A DNA stretch of 64,000 nt from Paralvinella palmiformis (Eukaryota > Annelida > Polychaeta > Terebellida > Alvinellidae), in assembly GCA_025642065.1 (NCBI GenBank), contig JAODUP010000119.1, positions 413,501-477,500 of the forward strand, in the 5' to 3' direction. Position 1 is the first letter of the stretch, and the number at the start of each line of letters is the position of its first letter. The notes below the pieces were generated by a model that ran no database searches, had not been told where the DNA came from, and saw only the letters and a program-made list of their open reading frames with translations. Below are positions 1 through 11,044 of this stretch, piece by piece. The position numbers and the translations under genes were made by a program.

Positions 1-1399
1 TTTTAAGAGTCAAGCCGTAACACGAACCTGTTGCTTCATAGTAATTCATCCTTTCTGGACATGTCACTGAAATATCAGGTCGTCAAATAAAACGTATCAG
101 AGTTACAGGTTGATACTACTAAAGTTGTAATCTAGTGTTACCTCATTTAACACGATCCATTAAACATGGCTATTCGTAAGCCGAAGATAAAATTACCAAT
201 TTTTTAATCATTATATAGGGAATGATATTAAACTGTTAAAGATTCACTAATAAATAGAAAACGAATGCTTCCGTTATTAGTCCGCAAATACCAGCCCACA
301 TTTGATAACATTGGACACTTCCACGTCTAGATGAGGCATTTCTCAATCTAGATATTTAATAGTCAGTTTATGTCAGGTAATTGCTTTCATTAATTCATTT
401 GTTTCTATTCAATCATTGTTGCTGACAGTTTGATGAAGTATGCTTACAGGTAAATATGCTTGACTTAGGTTAGGCTGTGCTGTAGTGAAATATTATGGTA
501 TGGTCTTTAGTAATACAGTACACGTTGGAGTATTTGGGGGTCTTTGCCTATGTTCATTGGCAATTATTTAGTCATTTCGAAGGGTACTTAATTATGCAAA
601 TACAGTACAGCCAGTCGATTGTTGTCATGAGATACTGGAGTAGACGCAAAATACTGTCATCTCCAATATGATGTTACTTCTATGATACGAACCATTAACG
701 ATTTTGAAAATTACCAGTTTGCTCATTCGTATGAGAATCGTATGTTTATAGTCGCTGAATGTGTTTACTTTGTTATATTCCTTTGTTTCGAAGACTGATG
801 AATCAGCCAAACGTTATGTCAGTGTTTAAGGCGCATTTATATATAGTTATATATGCATAAACTTATAGAGATCTAGTTTGTATATACTTATATTTATGAA
901 TGCTTATGTTTATGTATGTTTTAGTTTAAGTATGTTTTGGTTATGTATGTACAGATTTATGGAAATGTAGGTTATATGTATATATTATTAGGTGTATTTA
1001 TGTTTCTAATCTCATCCAGTTTTATATATCATATCTTATTATTATCTGCTTTACTTTAAAATATTTAATCATTACAGTTTATAATTGATAACTACTTAGT
1101 AATGACTTACCATAATACGACCATCTGACATCATCAGTTAGACCAGTATATTGTATCAGTAGCTGACATCTGCCATTCTCCGTTTCATTGCCACCAAAAT
1201 TGAATCTATAACACGTCATCGTCAATCGGCACGTCCTCAAACACTGTCTATATGAGGTGTTACTCATATCTAAAATTATATTCCCTTCTCCGCGCTTTCC
1301 TAATATTTCGTTGAATGTTCCTTTACTGCAAGCGAATATCTCTTGGATTTGGCAAATTACGATGGTACTGAAGTTAAAGATGAAAATGGAGATGTCCAT
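1..1399 (-). CDS. Diverged PAN plus C-type-lectin-like gene, partial (runs off the left edge)
   Basis: Two exons of a minus-strand relative of the array genes are visible. Exon 1 (1399 down to 1111) starts at an ATG in good context (AAAATGG). It encodes a hydrophobic signal peptide of about 23 residues and a PAN/Apple-like domain. That domain keeps the family landmarks GKRGEG, the Cys-x3-Cys-x5-Cys spacing with CYRFNFGG, GRCQLL and DVRWSYY. The exon ends G|GTAAGT at 1111/1110. Exon 2 enters at a CAG acceptor (67-69) and covers 66 down to 1. It encodes the start of the CTLD (TCPERMNYYEATGSCYGLTL) and is cut by the window edge. The roughly 1,040-bp intron is phase 1, as in the array copies. It differs from the array copies at many residues, so it is an older duplicate in opposite orientation. 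No break is visible in the part present. Confidence 0.72.
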
Positions 1400-2440
1400 T
1401 TTGACGCTATCATGTCTTTGTTACGAAGAACCAGTGATGCGTGAAACGTTAATGGACACCAAATGGTGTGATGTTCATTTCTGTCTTCCTTTTCTGCGCT
1501 TCCAGTAAAGTTGCTTTTTTCATTCTTCAAGATCAATATGATGTTGGTTCGTCACCAGTCGAGTACATCGGATAGCTAAGCTCCGCGTTTCTGGCCCTGA
1601 TATAGATTGCCAAAACAGCGAACAATAAAAACTCTTTTTAGGTCTTCTCTACGGTTAATGTTTCGCATAACTGATGAATAACCATCGCGAAAACTGGCTT
1701 TTAGCATAAATTCAACAATCATCGAGGGTCGGCATTAAGTGAATGCGTTTTACTGTGAAAAGATGAGCGATTATATCAAAATTAAATCTCTAATTGCTAT
1801 TGAATGAAGCAATTTATATATTTTTTTGTTTTTTTAAATATAAAAGTTGATAGTTTCCGGTTACTACATGTTATGAATAGGGTTTGTTTTTGTGAAGCAA
1901 TTTAGTAAAACTGTGTAAAAATGGTTTACAGTGAACTTAAATTGCTCAGTATTTTAAAATAGAATTGGTGCAATTACTGCATTATTTAAATCGAATATTT
2001 AATCGCTTTGTAAATTAGAAAATAATAGGGTATATATGAGTAAAAAGAAGAACCCCCCTCACAACGAGTATGAGTATGGTTGATGTGCTAAAATGAGAAA
2101 TTGATAGGCTGAGTACAACAGACATATTTGTTGTCGTCATCAATCAATGGCTACAGGTAAGTGTCTATTGTTTAACCATCGATTGATACTGATTGATCTG
2201 TAACACAATCCTACAAAACACTTCTTTAATCTGCACAATTTCGACAGGACCACTCTCAGTAGATAAAGAAGAAGTGGTAATAGGTATAGATTCTATTGAG
2301 GGGATCTCTCTCTCTCATAGTGTGTGCGTGCGTGCGTGCGTGCGTGAGTGTGCGTGCGTGCGTGTATGTGTGTTGTGTACGTGTGCGCACATGTATACGT
2401 GTGTGTGCGTGTGTAAGTGCATATGCGCGTTTCCGTGCGT

Positions 2441-2476
<36 letters not shown>

Positions 2477-3189
2477 CTTCATTAAACAATGGCAATGAAG
2501 CGATATGTCTTAAATTAAATATGCCAGTTACTTCTGTGTACCTGTAATAATAAAACAGCTATTCATATGTTTTACATTCAACTAGTTCGCTATACGCACC
2601 AACGTTTTAATGGAAGTGTATTACAGATTGTACATATTGCAATGAACAAACATCCATTTGGTGAAACAACTCACACGATCCTGATATTAACACATTAAGT
2701 CCGTGTTTTGTTTTGAACGAAACACGGTGTGACTTGGAGCTAGACCGCCTGACATAGCATGATGTCAACATTAGAAACATCATAAACCACATAATATTAT
2801 ATTTCGATATTATTTCGATCAAGGTGAGATGGTATGAGGTAGATACTTATTGTTTAGGTGTGGCTTCTCTCAAATATGGTCCTGTATCAATTTTATCAAC
2901 AGACTTTAGTTTATTTGGTGCTCTAACGGTTCGCTGAGATAATAATGTTTGTATTATTGTGCAAACAAAACATCAAGCATAAGTGAGCAACACTAATCTG
3001 GTTAGTTCACAATATTGCAATAAAAAATTGTTCACCTGAAATGTTTTAAGTATGTATTTTTATTGTAAATATACAAACAAATCTTCTAAACAGACATATT
3101 TACCTGTCTACGACTAATATATATCCTTTGTTGCTATCTTAAGAGATAAATCTATGATGATCTTCTACCAAAATTGACGATTTTCTAGT

Positions 3190-3239
<50 letters not shown>

Positions 3240-4679
3240 TGATATCATAAGTAGTAAAAAGATACAGGGCTGATATTCGAAAAAATCTGACAAATCTGCC
3301 TGAGACGTTATATGTTTTAATATTTCCTATTTGCTGTTATTTTTTATAATACAGCGTGTGTGTGTGTGTGTGTGTGTCGATACCGTCACTCAGACACGCA
3401 CACACACACTCATAAATCAGAGATATACAGGATGACCCAACGACCGACGGACTGACACGCACGAACTGAACATAACAGCTTGAATATATAAACACGCTAA
3501 CAACAGAGAATAAATGGAAAACAATTGACTTCTAGACAATGGCCAACACAAGAACAGATAGGACTCTCTCTCTCTCTCATATCATCTCGAATGAAGCGAA
3601 CCAAAACGTCTTCCTGATGAAACTACTCATCCATTTTGAGAGTTGATCACAAATTGGATGTAAAACCCTGTCTGTTTTGTTCATTTTGTCAAGGTATCAA
3701 TACAATGTTTTAGACAACTAGTATCTATGGATAACTCAACCTGATCGAATAAATATCGATGGGCGACGTTAGGTGGCGTGTGTTCCCGACGTAGACATTA
3801 CGTCGAGTGAGAAGACTTCACGGGAGACCAGACTGAGCCTCGTGAAAAAATATATTCGACAAAACACGGACATAATGCGTTAAAGACAGAGTGCGTTTTT
3901 AGGTCAGCGAGATGGATGGTTGTTACACACGCGATAATAGGTGATTCTGGAAAATCGTAGGAAAGTGTGTAATGAAGGCTACATCTTTAATTAGTCGGAG
4001 TGGATATTCTTTAGTTTGTATTTACAGATGCGTCAGCCGAAAATGTCAAATATCTCTGTTGGTTATATCGGTGTCCAAGAATGGCATATAGTGATTTCAT
4101 TGTGATATACTTGTTAGATCCCAGCATATGTATAGCCATTCGCGCGGGGGTGGAGGTGGGAATCCACGCGTTACACGTCATAGCATAGATTTACGGCCCT
4201 ACTAAATCGTCCATATTCACTTCATGTTGATCAGGATGAACATAAGCCACTGAAGTCTGGATTATTAAATACTTATACAGACAACCTAAGATGGAGATCG
4301 ATTTTAAACAATCAATCACAACACAAGTTCGTGTGATCAGTAAATAGTTCTCACCTGTAGACATTTATCGAACATTCTTTCGATGTCAACAGTAACAAAT
4401 TGATCGCGTGTTATATTTCTAGGATATCAGACAGGCTGACACTCTAGCTTCCGTCTTTATTCTAACAAAGTTGATCAATTCCTCTAACACAGCTAATTAT
4501 TATTAAAGTGTACAAAAGACAGCTAATTAAAAGACAGCTAGCCCAGGTGGATAACATAACTTGATCCAATCAATAGATATTTATTTCTCTGGCAGATGAA
4601 TTTGCTCAAACATAGATACCAGATAGACACCTGATGCCGAGGACAACAGTGTAAACATACTTTAATTAATATTTATTTA
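1400..4679. other. Intergenic region between the inverted gene and the array; simple repeats only
   Basis: I see no supported gene here. It would contain the promoter of the minus-strand lectin gene (just above 1399). A GTGC/GTGT-rich and (TA)n low-complexity block lies at 2,300-2,475. There is a (TA)n run at 3,193-3,236, a (TG)n run at about 3,356-3,377 and a short CT run at about 3,565-3,580. Open frames across 2,200-2,550 are produced by the microsatellites. Confidence 0.6.
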
Positions 4680-4846
4680 TACACGTGTACAACAGAAAAT
4701 ATAAATAATGTTATTTTTAGAATAAAAGTAATTTTTTTAAAAACATTATTAATGACAAAATCAAGATACATCCTTCTACTTGTCTGTATTTCTACTGTAA
4801 ATTAAATAGAATTTCATCTTCTATAAATGGTTACCAATTACTTTCT

Positions 4847-4849
<3 letters not shown>

Positions 4850-4906
<57 letters not shown>
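4850..4906. repeat. (TA)n microsatellite in the 5' flank of gene 1
   Basis: Uninterrupted TA run upstream of copy 1. Related runs lie upstream of copy 2 (about 12,511-12,549) and copy 4 (about 26,712-26,741). The run is missing upstream of copy 3, where this part of the flank is deleted. Confidence 0.9.
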
Positions 4907-4910
<4 letters not shown>

Positions 4911-5040
4911 ATATGGTTTCGTGTATATAACATAATAGTTAGCGGGAAATATAAAATGTTTTGCCAAATAAATTCAAAACTCAATTCATAAAGCATTTTC
5001 TAAATGTCATTGCAAGTTACAAATACATATATCTTCGTTC

Positions 5041-5237
5041 TCAGGTTTCTGTTTTATGAACAGAAACAGAAACTTGATGACTCTTTGTGCCAATATATAT
5101 TCACCAGGGAGGGATAAAGGTTAATATTGATCTATGACATCAACTCTCATCAGCATACATAATAGACAGAGAACCCATCGTTACTCTATTGATATCAAGT
5201 GGCGTTCTACAAACCGGTTGTTCTGTACAATGAGGAC
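5041..5237 (+). promoter_or_regulatory. Putative promoter and 5' UTR of PAN-CTLD gene 1
   Basis: This block is conserved in front of all four genes. It holds a TATA-like AATATATATTC (from about 5092) roughly 145 bp before the ATG. A 9-bp-arm palindrome, GTTTCTGTT / AACAGAAAC, occupies 5045-5067. An ISRE-like GAAACAGAAACT lies at 5063-5074. A four-codon uORF (ATGAGGACATGA, 5230-5241) overlaps the main start codon. The transcription start is not determined. The promoter role is inference from position and conservation. Confidence 0.4.
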
Positions 5238-5618
5238 ATGATTGTCTCAAATAAATCCATTAATATATTCCTTATCACATGTTGTGCCATCGCCATTTGC
5301 CAAATAAGGGAGATTTACTCATGTGAGAAGGGAATATTCCACGAACTGTTTGGAAAACGTGGAGAAGGACATATTATTCTGGATATCAACAACACCTCAT
5401 ACAGTCAGTGTTTGAGAGCGTGTAGACTGATGATGAAGTGTTACAGATTTAATTTTGGTGGAACAGAGACGGAGAATGGCAGATGTCAACTACTGGGACA
5501 ATATACTGCTCTAACTATTGATGTTAGATGGTCGTATTATGGTAGGTTATTACTAAGTTGACACCTAAATGGTCAATATAATCGATTGTTGTCATGTTCA
5601 GAGACCGTAACTTTATTA

Positions 5619-5680
<62 letters not shown>

Positions 5681-6617
5681 CTTAAAACCTGATCTTTTAA
5701 TTATTGGGGTACCTAATAGACATGTACATTATTAATTAATTAAATTCATCAGATCAATGTTGTTCAGGTCTGTGAATATTAGCCATAAACTGAATAAAAT
5801 AAAAGACACCTTGAACTAGACAACACGTTTAGTTCGTTACTATATCCTAACTGTCGCGTTTAAAGTGCCATCCGAAATATGGCAATTATTATAATTATAG
5901 TAGCAGAAAGAGTTCAAAAGATCAAGTTAAAGCCTGTAAAGGATGTATTAAATTCTTTGTTCGTCTTGTGATATGGCATCAAGTTGTTTCCAATATGATT
6001 TTCAGCGAACTGCCCAGATGGAATGGAATTCTTCGAGACAACGGGTTCGTGTTACACACTGACATCATCATGCAGTAGTTTTTATGATGGCAGGACTATC
6101 TGTACTTCTTGGGCTCCAGGTGTACATGTAGTTGATGTGTATACAGAAGCTGAAAATGATATAGTCAAAAACTATAGACTTCTAACAGGCAAGTTTTTTA
6201 CAGTAATCTAGAAGACAGGTTTCTATTTCTTCTCCTTGTTGCACGTTACTGATCCAAAAATCAAAAGCGACATAAGTTGGCAGTTAACCTAAATGACCTT
6301 TAAAAATCAGTGACAACATTATTGGCGGCCAATTAGATCACCTCAAGTCAGTTCCTTAATAGTGGCCCCGAATTTCATCATTAATTCACTTATCTTTCAT
6401 AGGTTCGTCTGGAATATTCATTGGGGCAATGCGTCTAATACAAAACGGTAGCGACAGTACTTTCTACTGGATTAGTACTGGACAAGCTTTAACCTTCACT
6501 GACTGGATTCCTAGCAGACCTACCTATCACCTTGATAGAAACTGTGTATACGTTACTTCCGGCGGGTGGACCAATCATCCGTGTTCATTCGTGGGCTATG
6601 CGCTTTGTAAATTGTAA
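5238..6617 (+). CDS. PAN/Apple plus C-type-lectin-like secreted protein, copy 1 (intact)
   Basis: Coding exons are 5238-5541, 6006-6188 and 6403-6617 (304+183+215 nt), giving 233 residues. ATG 5238 was chosen because it begins a typical signal peptide (residues 1 to about 22, hydrophobic INIFLITCCAIAI). The longer frame upstream starts only at a GTG. Residues 29-101 form a PAN/Apple-like domain with C29, C58, C62, C68 and C83. Residues 104-233 form a long-form CTLD. Its Cys pairs are expected to be C104-C117, C134-C231 and C210-C223, with C124 extra. The CTLD has the core FYWISTGQ and DWIPSRP, and GGWTN before C223. The Ca/sugar motifs EPN/QPD and WND are not conserved. Possible N-glycosylation sites are N51/N52 and N177. 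Both introns are phase 1. Donor 1 is G|GTAGGT and donor 2 is the GC type CAG|GCAAGT. The ligand is unknown; an extracellular recognition role is a family-level inference. Confidence 0.85.
5622..5678. repeat. (TA)n microsatellite in intron 1 of copy 1
   Basis: TA run of about 57 bp inside the first intron. The same position carries about 68 bp in copy 2 (13,282-13,349), about 26 bp in copy 3 (19,510-19,535) and about 32 bp in copy 4 (27,492-27,523). The locus is therefore one of the most variable points between copies. Confidence 0.9.
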
Positions 6618-6887
6618 GACACCATTCGCTTAGACTGTACATATATTACTTTTCTACTCATTCCCAGGTGTTAAGATCACACTAAGATAATCTGTGAGTA
6701 CGTATAGCCTTGTAATCTGTTATTCAGGGATGTTATCATTTCTGTATGATATTAGGCTAACAATAGGCGGAAGTTGTGTCTTAAAGAAGGCCTATTATTT
6801 GTGTAGTTTGTAAAAAAGTGTATTAATTTGACAAAACCTGGTCTGTATTAATTATTATCATTATTACAAAATTCCCATTTGGCCATT

Positions 6888-6893
6888 AATAAA
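6888..6893 (+). terminator. Candidate polyadenylation signal of gene 1
   Basis: AATAAA about 270 bp after the stop codon, within a 3' flank conserved in all units (CCATTAATAAAGACAATATC). It is the first canonical hexamer downstream of the gene. Usage is not proven. Confidence 0.45.
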
Positions 6894-7146
6894 GACAATA
6901 TCATCGTAAAGTAAAAGATCCTCCCCGTAAATACATCATTGGTTAACTTAATCTATGACAACAAATGTTGTACTTTAGTCATATGTATATGACATAGCAG
7001 TGTGAAATTAGGCACTGGCACAGATAATCAGAATTCGTTAATTCAAGCTCTGGACGATTAATCGCGGACTGAATGAAAAAAAATTTATACTGATTTATGT
7101 CTAATGTACTTTATTTAATAATATTATTTTGTTATTATCATTAGTA

Positions 7147-7177
<31 letters not shown>

Positions 7178-8086
7178 CGTTATCATCATCATCATCACAT
7201 GTAGTATTTTAGTATCTTAAGACAAACAATTATTTTAATCGTAATATACTACAACCTTCCAGGTTGGACGTGTGAATCTAATTAATACCTATTTTAGTAG
7301 GGTGTTTCCCTGAGGAGTTATATCGCTAAACAATCCACTCACTCATTCACTCACTCACTCACTTTTAATAATGATAATATGTTTATTATCAAAGTGATAT
7401 CAATTGTAAATAACCACATATGATAGTCCCCTTTTTAATGAGTCACAGCTCCTAGTTTGTACTAAAAATAGAACAGAACCAATTACACCTCAAATATGTG
7501 TACGCGCCCACCTGCGCGTGTGTGCGTGTGCGTGTGTGCTGCAACGTACGTAAGTGAAAATCAATATACATAATATGTATATAAATCTCGAATTCCTTGA
7601 TTAGCGATCTTTTAGTTTAAATTAATATAACATTGTCTTTCTTGTCAATAGTCTAGTTAGCTTACAGATCAATAATGTATTTTTAATGAAATCTCTTGTC
7701 TTTGTTGTTACTCATCGTGTAATTATTGATCCAAGAGTTAGACAACTTCAGCTATCTTGTTCCCCAATAGTTCAAAGAATCTTATAAATATTATATTATC
7801 TACGTATTTATCTATGTATATATCTAGACATGTATCTGTCTATCTATCTGTCTATTGTTATATATATGTACCCATCATTTAAATGTATTATTTACCAAAT
7901 AAATTAATTTATAAACATTATATTTATGCATCTCACGCACACTTCAAATACAATAACAAACCCCCATCACAGATTAGAGGTAAACACTTAGATGAATGAA
8001 AAACTCCTATCTTGTAATATGTAATAGATCGGTTTTTATTTTTAGCATTCTTTTTATACTCAGTTCACTCATGTTTTAGAAACTAA

Positions 8087-8162
<76 letters not shown>

Positions 8163-8710
8163 AACTTTATCTATATACATAACACAATCCTTGATATTCT
8201 CTCATTACTGTGTTACCATATTATCCTATATCGAACAGGGCCATATACTCGATAAGGTTAGATAAACTGAAGCCTTTGGGCCCCGATGGGACTGTCACCA
8301 GCTCCCTAGGACTCCAATAGGTAAACACACCTTAACTTATCCATATCAGGGCTTGAATGTCGAGACGTATGCGAGAATCGATTCGTGCAAATATTTGTTG
8401 TTCAAGTCACCGCTGATTCGCAGAAAATTCATCAAATATTCAGCATAAACTACTAAATGTTCGGGAAAGAACGAACGGTATGTAAATTCTTGAAAAAATC
8501 AAAAACTAATTGTAGTGTCCATTGGCCAGGTGACGACATAGAATTGAATTAGAGTCCACATGTACTTAACATTAGAATCTGATAATTACTTTATTATTAA
8601 CATTGTCATTCAGGTTAGCATCACAGAAAATAGTTATAATTATAGTTATATATATACCTTTTAAAGCGGGAATTTAACATGAATATAAGTTGATTTTCTT
8701 CGTTCTCGCG

Positions 8711-8771
<61 letters not shown>

Positions 8772-10054
8772 CAACTTTATCTATATACATAGCACAATCC
8801 TTGATATTCTCTCATTACTGTGTTACCATATTATCCTATATCGACCAGAGTCATATACTCCATAAGGCTAGATAAACTGAAGCCTATATATAGAATTTTA
8901 ATATTTATTTTAATATTATAAAAAAAACATTATGAGTAGAATTCTTTAGAAAACCCACAAAATATATATAAGGCTATGTACTGTGGCCTGCTTATCTGTT
9001 AGCTGTAGTAAGGTGAAATATTGAAGTATTGAAAGGGATTCCGAAGAACCTAAAACCCTAAGGGACTAGCCATGGGTTAATACGGTCTTGATATCGAACT
9101 GTTTTGGTGAGAAGAAATTTTAAACAAGAAAACAAAATGATTTAAAAAAAATATTATTTACTTCGATTTGAATGTTATACCACCATGTCATCTGTCTAAA
9201 TAATATTTTTTTATTATTGATGCCACATTTACCAAATCATTCCAGGAAAACAACTAAGTTGCTTATTCTTCATAGAAAGTGATATGTGACTTTAGCGTGA
9301 CAATATGGCATGAGTTTGATTATGTCACAGAAAATCTCACTAAGAGAAAAAAGGCTTATAACAAAAAAACATCTAGTTCAGCTTAAACAAAATGGATGCA
9401 ACTATCTTATCATAGTAGCTCATCTGCTTTCAGAGTAAAAATTCACTATTATTTTAATTCCTTCTGACAATTGACAAGTCGTAAAGAACACTTGATGATA
9501 TGGTTTGTTATTAACGTAAATTTTAACGTTATTCCACCACACACACACACACACACCCCAAAAAAAAACAACCTTGAACAAGTAAATAATTAAGTATTTA
9601 TTATAAATTACACACTTATACATAACTATACAGTACGTAATATAACACTCATGGAAGAGTAAATAATTTTAAAAAATGGAACCGGTAATTCATATTTACT
9701 AAATACTATATTTTAAATTATTGATAACGAAAATAGCATATTAGGGATAATAAAAAATTAACATGATTATCTTGCCCTCTTACTAAATTATTTTGCTAGA
9801 ATGAAGAAACAAGCAAATTCTATAAATAAGTCCTATTGTTATCAAATAAGGAACATGACACTTATTTGTAATGACATAACTTATGAAACATGTAAGACTT
9901 AAGTCTAAGACTTTATAATTTGTTGACGGGATTTTACATAAGTTAACCAATCCCTGATAAATCACCTACAGCACATGTGTAACGTTTTCGTACACGGTGA
10001 TGAAAAGGCAATGATAGATAGTGGCGTAAACAGGAAACAATAACCAGCTAAATA
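6894..10054. other. Unit 1 spacer: microsatellites, no gene recognised
   Basis: Holds TTA/TCA trinucleotide runs (about 7,150-7,200), a CACTCACT run (about 7,330-7,360) and a GTACGCGCCCAC plus GTGC-rich block (about 7,498-7,540). Two long (TA)n runs lie at 8,089-8,160 and 8,715-8,768. The sequences after these two runs resemble each other (ATACATA..CACAATCCTTGATATTCTCTC), so there is a local duplication at about 8,160-8,260 and 8,770-8,880. I see no coding potential. Confidence 0.6.
8089..8160. repeat. (TA)n microsatellite, about 72 bp
   Basis: Uninterrupted TA run in the unit 1 spacer. The matching run in unit 2 is at 15,842-15,920. Confidence 0.9.
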
Positions 10055-10756
10055 TTGTTAATTTGTTTTAATGGCACAGAGAAGCCATTGGACATTTTTA
10101 CAATTAGCCATTGTTATTGTTGGCTACACAAATTCAACTCAGCTGTTGTGCTCAATTTACCTGAGGCAAACATATCATTATCAGCGCGTTTGTCATCGAG
10201 TAATTTAATTACTGCAATGTGGCTACAGGTAAAAAGCCAGGTATATACAAGTGATGGGGAAAAACCAGTAAACAGGTGAGATAAACTAGTTTCCAGAAAA
10301 TGTTTACGAGGGATAAATGAATGTGTTGAATTTATGCTAACAAATTCTTCGATATCTAAGGATAACATGCAGATGTTTTGATGACCGTGGTAAAATGACT
10401 CCTCTCTCTATCTCTCTCTATCTCAATATATTGACAACATCTTAGCTGACGGTGGTGCACTCAATCAGGACTCGTTTACATCAGATTATGCAGCATAAAA
10501 TGCCAGTGACGTCATAGCCCAGATTAGTGACGAGCTTAAATTTGTTGTGAATGAGCTGTTGATTTACGTGTAACCGCTAAATATAAACTGTAGAAATCTT
10601 AACCGACTGATTTACCATATCTTACTGAGAACTGTTAGAGATGTAAAGAGTATCAACCAAAAACAAATTATCAGATGGACATTCTAAACAACCTCAAAGA
10701 TGATTTAATACCAGTTCTAACAAAAATCATTTTATGGTTTAATAAATTGTCTAATT

Positions 10757-10866
10757 AAACCTCCAGATTCGAAAAACCATAACGGCAAAGACCCTCAAAG
10801 TAGATGTATCCGCCTAACAAACTACCCTGGGCCAGGAATCCCGCTAATAAACCTCCAGATTCGAAA
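10757..10866 (+). repeat. 18-bp direct repeat bracketing a short segment found only in unit 1
   Basis: AAACCTCCAGATTCGAAA occurs at 10,757-10,774 and again at 10,849-10,866. The surrounding block (about 10,440-10,880) is not found in units 2-4 and is not recognised. It could be the remnant of another insertion. Confidence 0.5.
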
Positions 10867-10894
10867 CATAAGAGGTATATTTTAAAAAAATATA

Positions 10895-10951
<57 letters not shown>

Positions 10952-11044
10952 AGCGATTACTCTATGAAAATGCTACTAGCCAAATATGGTACGAAATGGA
11001 TTCTAGATTTGCACCCCCCCCCCCACAATAAAGTAAGAAGTTTA

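Noticed and set aside
625..810. Minus-strand 61-codon frame
   Set aside because: Lies within intron 1 of the minus-strand lectin gene; no splice sites or family match.
2193..2547. Cys/Val/Ala-rich and His/Thr-rich frames
   Set aside because: Produced by GTGC/GTGT and TA microsatellites on both strands.
5199..5237. Upstream extension of the PAN-CTLD frame (MAFYKPVVLYNED)
   Set aside because: It would need a GTG start. The ATG at 5238 gives a proper signal peptide, and the extension lies in the conserved 5' flank.
10055..10368. Frames on both strands around the block shared by units 1-4
   Set aside because: Short, overlapping on opposite strands, broken differently in each unit and without family resemblance; part of the LINE-flanking repeat unit.
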